From Vermamoeba vermiformis (Eukaryota > Tubulinea > Echinamoebida): a stretch of DNA of 64,000 bases. Within the stretch, counting starts at the first letter, position 1, and each line of letters starts with the position of its first letter. Position numbers and translations under genes: made by a program. The notes under the pieces were generated by a model. The model was not told the DNA's origin and made no database searches. It saw only the letters and a program-made list of their open reading frames with translations. Shown here in pieces: positions 1-8,770 of the stretch. The stretch spans positions 186,001 to 250,000 of the forward strand of contig JBEWZL010000006.1 of the NCBI GenBank assembly GCA_045837725.1, read 5' to 3'.

Positions 1-145
1 GCGTAACCCAATAAGTGAACCAAAAGTATTTGAATATGTGCTGCTCGATAATTTCATTAAGAAGATCGTTGAATGATAAAGGACCAGCAACGATCTGAGG
101 CGCACCCATTGCTTGATCTGCGCATACTGCAGTGGAAGTGTCCAT
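1..145 (-). CDS. Unknown protein, 5' end only (runs off left edge)
   Basis: A frame begins at an ATG at 145-143, is immediately preceded in frame by TGA, and stays open for 48 codons to the window edge. It starts MDTSTAVCADQAMGAPQIV and continues with a hydrophobic and aromatic-rich stretch. I recognise no family. A second minus-strand frame is open from an ATG at 396-394 to the edge (132 codons) and overlaps this one, so the true start or an intron could lie further upstream. I chose the shorter frame because its composition looks more protein-like. The next gene upstream on this strand ends at 576. Confidence 0.3.
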   Translation of the reverse strand, partial: MDTSTAVCADQAMGAPQIVAGPLSFNDLLNEIIEQHIFKYFWFTYWVT

Positions 146-575
146 TCAATGGTTGTGCCTTTGAACGTTAAACTATTTAAGTCTATTGTTTCTTGCTTGG
201 TACTGAACTCCAAACGAAATGTGCTTTGATTCGCAGGCGAATTTTTTTTTACGCTCCGTGGCCGCTTTGCATTTGCAGATCTGCCAAAAAATAGCAATCG
301 TGAGTAAGGCTTTCGTCGCGCATTGTTAGCAAAACAATTGCAAAAGAAGAGACCAGTTTCGTCGTCATAAAGAGGTTCATAAAAACGCCTTTGCATCTAC
401 TGGATGCGGTTGAACATTCAACACATACTCTTCATTCTCAGACAAAAAGCTACGTGCTTGCAGCATCGTAACATATGCAAGTACCTTGTATTGATTTACC
501 TCAGATTCTTGAGACTTGCCGTTGAGGTTCCAGATCCGAGCAGATTCGAGTATAAAATACAAGAGGGTTTATTTT
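146..575. other. Intergenic or unresolved stretch
   Basis: This lies 3' of the DENN gene on the minus strand. AATAAA-like sequence follows the DENN stop codon directly. Two minus-strand frames (377-562, and 396 to the edge) have protein-like composition but are in different frames, with no GT-AG pair I could use to join them. I do not call a gene here. Confidence 0.4.
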
Positions 576-3500
576 CTAAGAAATAAAAGGATTGTTAGGA
601 CTCGCCTGTATTCCATTCGGCAGTATTATTGTCGGTGCAGCTTGCGAGCCATCATTAGCATCGCTGTTATTTTCAACTGCAGATCCGTTTTGATTTTCGT
701 TGTTGCTGATTGGTGCATTTGATTGAAATTCAGTGAACGAAATATCTTCGAAGAAAGCGCTCGTTGATAACGGCGCTTCTTTTTGAGGTGACACGTGATC
801 TTTGAAGGCTTCAGCGGGATAACTCGAAAAATCATCGGATCCGAATGAAACTTTTGTCGGTGATTTCCCAGAAAATGAAACACGTAGTCTAGGCTTAGGC
901 GCAGGAATAACAACTTCACTAGTCTTATCTTCAGGTGATAACTGATTGTTATTCTTCGGTTCGGTCGCTGGATTGATGTTGACCTGGAACTTTCCTTTTT
1001 TGGGTGTTGAATTTGCAGATAACGAAGGACGGCGGTATTGCGGTGGGTTAACGACAGCGCCAGTAGTATTGTTATGAATATAGTCCGATTGACTTAACGT
1101 GTTGTCATTGTCCTCGTCATCGTCTTCATTGTCCATGCTTGCCAAGTCCTTTTCACTATATGCTCGTTTGAATACGGGCTTGTTTTCATCGTCCTCTTCG
1201 TCATCTGAACCCGTCGGAGATCCCACGGGAAAATCCGATTTGTTTCTACGATGACCAAACGCTCTTTGCGGCGTTGGCTTAGGCTTTTTATGCTCCTCAC
1301 CAAGCACGATAGAACTGGTCAAAATAAAATTAATAAATATAAATTTCTTCGAAATTAATGAATTTTTACGTACTCAGCGATTGGCACGATTTTTTTCTTG
1401 AGCTCATCCATTTTGTTCATGAACAGACCAAAATTCTTTTTGAAGCCTTGATTAAAGACGTTCAAATGGGCATCAATATTACTATAGTACTATTAGTATA
1501 GCTATCTAACATAATTATACGCATCACTTACGTTTTTAAGTTGGTCAACGATTGGTCAAACTCGGTTTTTCGACTCAAAGTGTCAGCTTGGTTCTCAAAT
1601 GTAACGAAGATCAATTCGTTATTGAATTTGCTCGGCACGTCTTTGAAGTTTTTGGGCAGTTGTTGATTCGGATTCGATGCGCTAGGATAAAATAATTCGC
1701 CTTTGTGTTTGTTGAAATGCGCCTCTCGTTCGGCCATAAACCTTTCGAACATTTGCAAATTGCAAAAACTATTCATAAACTAGATATAAATAGCATTAAT
1801 ATCATTATATATAGATATATAATATTTAAATATTGATTACGTACGTATGAAGCTTGTTTCGGTTGCTTGCTCAAAAACAGATCTTTTTCGAACTCGTACT
1901 GGCCATTAACTTGCTTCATATATTTCTTATAACTACCAATTAATAGCAAAAAGAATTGTCTGAATCCACTTCGAACAACCTCTTCGTCAGCTGATTGCGT
2001 TTCTACGAAAAAAAAGATCAGATCAGATCCGATCCGATCCAAATGCTGTAAATAGTTGCACTTACTTTTAATCATCTTCAAATAGTCTTCAATAGCGTTA
2101 TTAATCAAGTGCAAATGATTTTCAGGCAGCACATTTTCTTCGTACAACAAAAATTCTTCGTCGTACTCTGCGTCATAGTAGTTTGTCGTACAATTATTTT
2201 TGTCCAAATCAACGAAGAAGACCTATATGCATATAATTATTATCATGGCCCCCGGCTACAATAACAATATTATAATGATAATATTATACCTCTTCTAGGG
2301 CCATATCCTTGACTTCGTCAATGTACGAGCCATGAATGCCGATGAAAAATGGCATTGGCGCACAACAATATCGCAATAACGTTGAAGGCAATAAAGGAAT
2401 AAATATATGCTAAATTATATATGATATTAGTACTATATTCATTATTGTTTTGAGTGCATCCGCAGACTTACGGTCCATAAAAATGGATAAAGAAGACTTA
2501 GCGCCGCAAACATGCACTCGGATAACTTTTGCAAATTTTGACTCCACATACTATATATAGTAATTAATATATAAACAATAGGGATGTAATCGAATTAGGA
2601 CCGTACATGATTCTTCGTTCGTGCAACAGTGCAGAAAATAATTTGTTGATATTGACCGTTGATAATGAAGTTAACAGAGGCTTAAGAGATGGCTATAATA
2701 TTGCAATAATTAGTGCGGTTTGATATTAATACTCTTTTCAAAGAAAAATCAGACTTAAATTCGCTCTTCAACAAAACCAGTTTTACCTCGAAAGAAAAAA
2801 AATAATATAATATATACGAAATCTATTCATATTAAATAATATAATCATGTTATAACAAGCGTATGTATAATGGTATAGGTTTTGAATTTTAGATCAACGC
2901 GGATCGGAATTGAAAAAAAGTACATACGAATCCCCACGGCGCATCTTCTTGCACCGGTGTGCGCACAAAAGCTACAGTTTTGTTGTTCTCCTCAATATCA
3001 AACGAGGTGCGCTCTTTTTTGTTGAATTGAAAGGCCATCATTTTCGCCACTACGCGCTGTACATTGGTCAAGGTATCGTGTTGCGTCACCATGCGTGCTA
3101 AATGTAATAAAATTGTTTGAAAGAACGAGAACCATGGCCTAAGATACCATAATTAATAAATAGAAGCTTGGACAAACTGAAAAAAAATGAGTTTTTATTG
3201 GATCTGATCCATAAAAACTTCCGTTTACGTTTCGTAAATGAAAAATAGGGCAAATTTTTGTACTTAAGTAAAATTTCAATATAGAAAGGTCGAGTTGAGA
3301 TTTTAAAATTGGATTTTTTGCTGTCGAATTCGTTGGAAAATTGCGGGTAAATTAAATTGTTTTGGACAGTACTTACAGGTAGCTCATAAGACAAATACAG
3401 CGAGGTAAATGTTCGCCATATATTAAAAATCGATAACAAAAGCCAAATAATTGTTTGTTGTCCGAGTTCGTTAGGGCAAACGTGTAAAACTGAGATCTAC

Positions 3501-3958
3501 ATTAAATAAATTATCGGTTATTACCTATAATTAAAAATCATATCTAAAATACTATAATAATGTACTTTAAATGATTGCTAAGTGCTAAATAAATACTAAC
3601 GAATTTTCGAAATTCTAGTGCGCGCGACGTCGGCATTACGGAATGAATAATTATTATGATTATAAATAGAAATAAACCATGAATCATAAATAATAATAAT
3701 TGGGCACGAGGGGATTTACTAAAAATTTCGGATGGACGTAAAAACTTACTGATGCGCATCCAGTGTCTTCCTAATCTCCTCTATTGATTCTGGAAAACAA
3801 AAATTCGCCAATTTGTCTTCTCCGACATGATTTTGCGGCACTGTGACGCCATCTGAGCTAATCTGTTGAATTCGGATCTCTTCGCCTTGAAAATTAAGCA
3901 CGAAGGCCTTTTCAATTAATTTAGGCGCAGCGGGTTCTGGACCCACTGTAGACGCCAT
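576..3958 (-). CDS. DENND1 (connecdenn)-like DENN-domain Rab GEF
   Basis: The gene has eleven exons: 3958-3750, 3496-3377, 3138-2928, 2692-2607, 2550-2472, 2409-2290, 2222-2066, 2002-1845, 1779-1532, 1481-1374 and 1314-576. They total 2235 nt, exactly 744 codons plus stop. The order is uDENN (FCFPES, then LTNSDNKQLFGFCYR and CLMSYLPWF), cDENN (ALLHERRI, LYPFLWTHIFIPLLPSTLL, CCAPMPFFIGIH) and dDENN (FRQFFLLLIGSYKKYM, NLQMFERFMAERE). A roughly 250-residue Ser/Asp/Pro-rich tail is probably disordered and phosphorylated. The CAPMPFFIGIH block and the order match DENND1-type exchange factors, which activate Rab35 in animals. Here the Rab partner is an inference; the neighbouring divergent Rab is not evidence for it. 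The start ATG is the first before the uDENN. Confidence 0.88.
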
Positions 3959-4282
3959 TAAATAGATATATTTACAATAGGCGTATCCTTGTGAGTCGTG
4001 GTCGTAAAATAAAGAGAACGAAAATTTGACCGTTTTTTTGATCTGGAACTCCACGTTGCACCATAAAAGTGCCAAATAGTACAAATCTTGACGTGGTGTA
4101 TTAAAAAGTACGCTATTACATTATTTTTGATTGTTTACAAAGAATCAGAGGGCACAAAAAGATCGTGTCAAGATCGGATGGCCTTTCACAACCTCGTGCA
4201 ACCAAATTATTGCCATTTATAATTAATGACCTAATACTACGAAAATTTTAACGATTTTTTCCTACAGATATAGGCTTTGAAC
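3959..4282. promoter_or_regulatory. Divergent intergenic region between DENN gene and rlmH-like gene
   Basis: This is 324 bp between two divergently transcribed start codons, so it presumably holds both promoters. It is A/T rich. A TTTTTTCCTACAG stretch ending just upstream of the plus-strand start resembles a 3' splice site and could mark a 5'-UTR intron. I see no clear TATA box. Confidence 0.45.
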
Positions 4283-4717
4283 ATGCATGTTCGTTTGATC
4301 TCGATCGGCAAATCAGCACCGAAATGGATTGAAGACGCAGTAGAGGAATATATTACTAGACTACGAACACATATGACTATATCTACATTATGGACGAAAA
4401 AGGAGCAACAGTTTGTCGAGATTGTGGAAAAAGAAGATCCCAGCTCAATATTTTTGCTTGATGAGCGTGGAAAAACCTTCAAATCGTCAAAAGAATTTTC
4501 AGATTGGTTCTTTTCGCGCCACGATGCGGCTAGACACAAAGAAATCAATTTTGTGATTGGTGGCGCTGAAGGTTTTCCGAATCCAGCTTGGAAAAATCGA
4601 TATCAAAGCATTAGCTTATCAAATCTTACCTTGACGCACCAAATGGCTCGTGTAGTATTATTGGAGCAAATTTATCGCAGTGTGGAGATTGAAAAAGGAA
4701 CCAAATATCATAAATAA
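4283..4717 (+). CDS. rlmH: RlmH-type SPOUT rRNA pseudouridine methyltransferase
   Basis: An intronless 144-residue protein that matches the bacterial RlmH/YbeA family over its whole length. It starts MHVRLISIGKSAPKWI, has the SPOUT SAM-binding knot FVIGGAEGFPNPAWK followed by SLSNLTLTHQMARVVLLEQ, and ends in the family's Tyr-His terminus (TKYHK). In bacteria RlmH makes N3-methylpseudouridine in helix 69 of 23S rRNA. Plants have an organellar version. An in-frame TAG at 4271-4273 lies 12 nt upstream of the ATG, so no N-terminal targeting presequence is encoded contiguously. It would need an upstream exon, or the protein enters organelles by an internal signal or acts elsewhere. The bacterial-like length and lack of introns are notable among intron-rich neighbours, and suggest endosymbiotic or lateral origin. 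Confidence 0.9.
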   Translation: MHVRLISIGKSAPKWIEDAVEEYITRLRTHMTISTLWTKKEQQFVEIVEKEDPSSIFLLDERGKTFKSSKEFSDWFFSRHDAARHKEINFVIGGAEGFPNPAWKNRYQSISLSNLTLTHQMARVVLLEQIYRSVEIEKGTKYHK

Positions 4718-5045
4718 TTGCCATGAAGAGCTCTGAAGTCTAGCAGGAACGCTGAAAGTGCCATAATTAATAATATTGATATAAAATGCAATTACGGGAC
4801 GATTTGTCCGTAGATACGGCCCACATCCAACTACCGGTATAAAAAGGTACGTACAACTATAATTGTATCTTATTGAGATATTAGATGTTTGTATATTAAT
4901 AACGTATCGTATCTATTTCAGGTATCTTCAGAACGATCGATAAATTGTCAACTCACAGCCGGTTTACCGTTCAATAAAGCGAGGTTTTTTTGGTATGGCA
5001 CGTGTCATCATACCATTCATTAGTTCAACCGAAACAAGCACCACC
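4718..5045. promoter_or_regulatory. Intergenic region with TATA-like box and possible 5'-UTR intron
   Basis: A TATAAAAAG sequence sits at 4838-4846. A GTACGT at 4847 and a TATTTCAG ending near 4921 could bound a leader intron, although the two signals overlap, so only one reading can be right. An upstream ATG at 4995 is in frame with the kelch gene and would add 17 residues. Confidence 0.35.
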
Positions 5046-6913
5046 ATGCACTCTCTTATTGTGGTGATAAATGCTTGTATTTTTGGCCTTCTAGTCTGGT
5101 GCGGATCAGTTGCCAGCTCATCTGAACCGAGCTGGATTTCTCCAACAAACGTCAATTACAGTAAGTCAAGCTAATTTACGCACAGTATAATAATATATGC
5201 GACTGTGATAGACTAAAAACTTTATCAAAGAAGTAAATTAGTGGCAAATTTAACCGTTAAAATAAATCTGACAAAGCCAGTGTATTTCTGCTTGAATTAC
5301 ACGAAATTAAGCTACGCAAGTACTTAAGAAAAAGGAGATAAGGTTTATATATTCGTAATGTCTTTTAATTTAATTTGACAATAAATTTATGCCAGAGGTC
5401 TAATCCTTGTAATTGGCAGCTTATCCCTCAGATTATTTCGAGAGCTATTGCCGAAAGAGGAATATGGGCTACTATCGATGTTGGTGCTGGCGCACGTGGC
5501 AGATCCCCTCTTACCGTTATGGATTCGAAAGGCATTCTTTGGATCATGTTCGGCGCGCAGAACCGCCGCAGCTCCGACGATTTTCTATTTACAGTGTGGA
5601 ATTACAATCCTAAAACTGACCAATACCGTTACGTTTGGGGCAGTAACGAAACCGCCTTTGGTTCGCATACGCGTAACGCAGGAGATCTTCGCGTTCCAGC
5701 CGAGACAAATCACCCTGGTGGCATTGAACAAAGCGGCGTTACTATAGACAATAATGACAATATTTGGGTCTGTTCTAGTGATTATCTTGGCGAGTTATGG
5801 ATGTTCAATACCACATCCATGATGTTCACTCGAATGTTTGGCCTCGATAACGGCAGCACGTACTATCAACCAAGCATTGGCGCCAATCCTGGCCAACCTG
5901 GCGAGGACGTGTGGCCTGGCTCTTGTCTAGGGCAATGTATGGCGGCTGACTCACTAAACAATGTTTGGATCCTGAATGGTATTAACTACAACAGTTACTA
6001 CACTAACGCTGTGTGGCACTTCAATACGACCTCGTACTTGTGGACATTTGTCTACGGCAGCATTGACGATCAACCATTCACTCACAACGCAACATTCTTC
6101 GGCGGTACTGCCTTGGCTGGCTGTTTCATGGACGAGAACGATCGTGTCTGGCTGTACGGTGGCTACGGACGAACTGACGGCGGTAGTTATGGCACGTACG
6201 GCAGCATTTGGACCTTTGACACGCGTGACAAGAGAGAGTACGAGCTCGAGTACGGTCCTGACACACTCAACGCCCGGCCTCAATCCGTGTCCGCTGACTA
6301 TCACGCTGACAACCATCCTAGTGCCAGTGAGAGCTCGTTGCTGATGGATCGCATGGACGGGACACTCGTGCTCGTCGGTGGTGCTGGGTACACGAGTGAT
6401 GGCAACTTGGGCGCATTGGACACAGTGTGGCTGTACAACAAGACTGTCAAACAATGGAAGCTCGTGCACGGCAACATTAGCACAGCTGATACTGAAGGCG
6501 CTTATGTGAACTATCGTCAGACTGGATCCACGTTCCCTGCCAGCGCTTATTTTGCCCGCACCGATGGAAAGAATTTCAACGGCGATGTCTATATTGTTGG
6601 TGGCTCTATTTACTTGTCAGTGGACTCGATCAACCGCAAAGACATCTGGTTCATTCCCAACGACCAGTGCGCTTCTGCCAGTGCCAACAAGTGTTCAGTG
6701 AACGCGCAGTGCATCGAAGAGATGTTCGGATACTCGTGTGTGTGCAATGAAGGCTTCACTGGCGATGGATTCACTTGCAATGCTATTCCTGTAGCTACTC
6801 CAGTCACCAGCGAAACACCACCAGTCTCAGCAACGCCAAAACAACAAATGAGCAGCGCTTCAGTCGTTGGTGCATCGATTACAGCACTAGTACTTGCATT
6901 GCTGGTCTTGTAA
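5046..6913 (+). CDS. Secreted kelch/EGF surface protein, copy A (likely GPI-anchored)
   Basis: Exon 1 starts at the strong-context ATG at 5046 (ACCACCATG) and encodes a hydrophobic signal peptide (MHSLIVVINACIFGLLVWCG) up to the GTAAGT donor at about 5161. The single long second exon begins between 5396 and 5460; the exact acceptor is uncertain, and one after 5444 keeps frame best. It encodes repeated kelch/galactose-oxidase-like blades (GILWIMFG, VWNYNPKTDQYRYVWGSNET, SIWTFDTRDK, DTVWLYNKT, VYIVGG). One EGF-like module follows with six cysteines near the C terminus (KCSVNAQCIEEMF, CVCNEGFTGDGFTC). A Ser/Thr/Pro stretch and a hydrophobic tail ending ALVLALLVL look like a GPI signal. A cell-surface adhesion or sensing role is inferred. 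A paralog follows directly in tandem. Confidence 0.8.
6631..6784 (+). repeat. EGF-coding segment nearly identical to 8398-8551
   Basis: This 154-bp segment differs from its partner in the next gene at only two positions (CAG versus AAG, and CACTTG versus CACGTG). The flanking coding sequence of the two genes is clearly more diverged. It covers the last kelch strand (NRKDIWFIP) and the whole EGF module. Confidence 0.9.
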
Positions 6914-7303
6914 GATGATGAAATGATACACAAGACTATTGTTAGAAAATCGCCCAAATAAAAGGTCGTGTTTCGTTCAGTAATTTAAAACCGAACGTCA
7001 ATTATTTTCGCGCTAATTCTACCTTTATAGGCAGTCGAACCAGATGTACGAGAGAGTTCTTAGCTTCGCCGAGAGAGCCCTCGCTGCGGAGGACAAAAAT
7101 GAAGCAAAAAGTAAAAAACCGCGTTTTACATTGTTAAGTCATTGTTTTACGATAATTAGAGCGTGTAGCTCAAAAGCTGCGCAATGCGTTGTTATTTTGC
7201 AATCTTGTGTTTCTACTTGATTTACGGTCTTTGTGAAACGGCGAGTGCTTAGGGTTGGTTTTTTGTTTTTTTTTTGCTGGATTCGAAGGGTATTTTGTAG
7301 ATC
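6914..7303. other. Intergenic stretch with decayed 5' part of kelch copy B
   Basis: A polyadenylation signal AATAAA for copy A lies at 6957-6962. Near the right end, the sequence just before the copy B ATG is still homologous to copy A (DSKGIL followed by IMFG), but a TAG stands where copy A has TGG. At 7182 a short frame, MRCYFAILCFYLIYGL, looks like a signal peptide, but I found no splice that joins it to copy B in frame. Confidence 0.55.
6957..6962 (+). promoter_or_regulatory. Polyadenylation signal AATAAA for kelch copy A
   Basis: A canonical hexamer 44 bp after the stop codon. Confidence 0.6.
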
Positions 7304-8671
7304 ATGTTCGGTACTAATTATCGCATTGGCTCGGTTAACGAAGCGTATTTGTTCAACGTATGGAATTACAACCCTAAAACGGATCAGTATCGTTATGTTT
7401 GGGGAAGCAATGAAACTGCGGTCAACGATCCGGTGAGCCAAAATCCACGCGACCAGGGCGGTATCTCACCAACTCTTACCAATCATCCTGGCGGCAGCAT
7501 GTGGAGTGCCAATACTATCGACAACAACGACAATATCTGGTTCATGTCGTTCGAGCACAAAAGCGAGTTGTGGATGTTCAACACGACTTCGCTGATGTTC
7601 CTCAGAATTCAAGGACTGGACACAATCACGAATTCTCCGAATTTCGGTCCCGATCCCGGTCAGCCGAGCGTGTATGTGCAGCCTGGTAATGCTGACGGGG
7701 CGTGTTTGGTCGCGGACTCGCAGAATAACCTGTGGTTGATTGGGGGTCAGGGTCTCAACGGCGTCATGACCACTGTTTGGCACTTGAACACGACGTCATC
7801 GTTTTGGACTTGGATCTACGGCAGTCCTGACGTGCAATTACGAACTCATGACGCAACGTTCTATGGTGGGACATGGGGTCCAGGTTGCTTCATTGACGAG
7901 AACGATCGTGTCTGGTTGTACGGCGGGATTGGCGCGCATAGCACTATGGATTATAATGACTATGGCAGTATTTGGACTTTTGACACACGAGTGAAAAGAC
8001 AGTACGAACTTGAGTACGGTCCTGACACCTTCAAAATTCAATCAGTAGTAGTCTCAGATGACTATCACCCTGACAATCATCCTGGTGCCTCACATTCCTC
8101 TCTGTTCGTTGACCGCATGGACGGCACAGCAATGCTCGTTCTAAGCGCCGTGAATGTTGAATTCAATGTGTGGGGCAGCACTGATCAAATATGGCTGTAT
8201 AACAAAACTTCGAAGCTATGGAAGCTCGCCTACGGCAACATTAGTGCTATTGACGTAGAAGGAGAATACGTTAATTACCGTCAGCCCGGTTCAAAGTTCC
8301 CTTGCGTCACAGGCTTTGCAGTTACCAACACCAAGAGCTTCAACGGCGATGTTTACATTGTTGGTGGTAGTTCAGGCGCAGCAGCTGTTGGCCTTCCCAA
8401 CCGCAAAGACATCTGGTTCATTCCCAACGACCAGTGCGCTTCTGCCAGTGCCAACAAGTGTTCAGTGAACGCGAAGTGCATCGAAGAGATGTTCGGATAC
8501 TCGTGTGTGTGCAATGAAGGCTTCACTGGCGATGGATTCACGTGCAATGCTCCTCCTATTGCTGAGGCTCCTATCACTAACGTTGTGCCTATCGCTGCTC
8601 CGACAAGAAAAACCAGTGGTGCTTCGGCAGTAGCCGTTTCATTCTTGGTGCTCGCCACTATTGTATTGTAA
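7304..8671 (+). CDS. Kelch/EGF surface protein, copy B (5'-truncated paralog)
   Basis: A 455-codon uninterrupted frame starting at ATG 7304 inside the region homologous to copy A. It keeps the kelch blades (VWNYNPKTDQYRYVWGSNET, SIWTFDTRVK, QIWLYNKT, VYIVGG), the EGF module and a hydrophobic GPI-like tail (SFLVLATIVL). It has no signal peptide of its own. The codon just upstream that is TGG in copy A is TAG here, though TTTTGTAG could now serve as a splice acceptor for an unrecognised first exon. It is either a tandem-duplicate gene with a new 5' exon or a pseudogene in early decay. The long intact frame favours a gene still, or recently, under selection. An alternative reading is expression only as a donor for gene conversion to copy A. 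Confidence 0.6.
   Translation: MFGTNYRIGSVNEAYLFNVWNYNPKTDQYRYVWGSNETAVNDPVSQNPRDQGGISPTLTNHPGGSMWSANTIDNNDNIWFMSFEHKSELWMFNTTSLMFLRIQGLDTITNSPNFGPDPGQPSVYVQPGNADGACLVADSQNNLWLIGGQGLNGVMTTVWHLNTTSSFWTWIYGSPDVQLRTHDATFYGGTWGPGCFIDENDRVWLYGGIGAHSTMDYNDYGSIWTFDTRVKRQYELEYGPDTFKIQSVVVSDDYHPDNHPGASHSSLFVDRMDGTAMLVLSAVNVEFNVWGSTDQIWLYNKTSKLWKLAYGNISAIDVEGEYVNYRQPGSKFPCVTGFAVTNTKSFNGDVYIVGGSSGAAAVGLPNRKDIWFIPNDQCASASANKCSVNAKCIEEMFGYSCVCNEGFTGDGFTCNAPPIAEAPITNVVPIAAPTRKTSGASAVAVSFLVLATIVL
8398..8551 (+). repeat. EGF-coding segment nearly identical to 6631-6784
   Basis: Partner of the segment in copy A; 152 of 154 positions match by eye. The left boundary is sharp at CAACCGCAAAGAC, and similarity drops again right after the EGF module. 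Confidence 0.9.
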
Positions 8672-8770
8672 AGAACTATTTTTTTTGCCAACAAATACTA
8701 CTTTCTTTCGCCGATATGAATTTCCAACGTACTGTCTTTGTAAATTTTTTATTGCATTTGTTCTATTTAA

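Noticed and set aside
2009-2040. GGATC/GATC micro-repeat in a DENN intron
   Set aside because: Short simple-sequence run next to a polypyrimidine tract; GATC-rich stretches recur in this DNA and I could not count them reliably.
5954-6469. Long minus-strand frame of 171 codons opposite kelch copy A
   Set aside because: Shadow of the real plus-strand gene; composition and lack of introns or homology argue against it.
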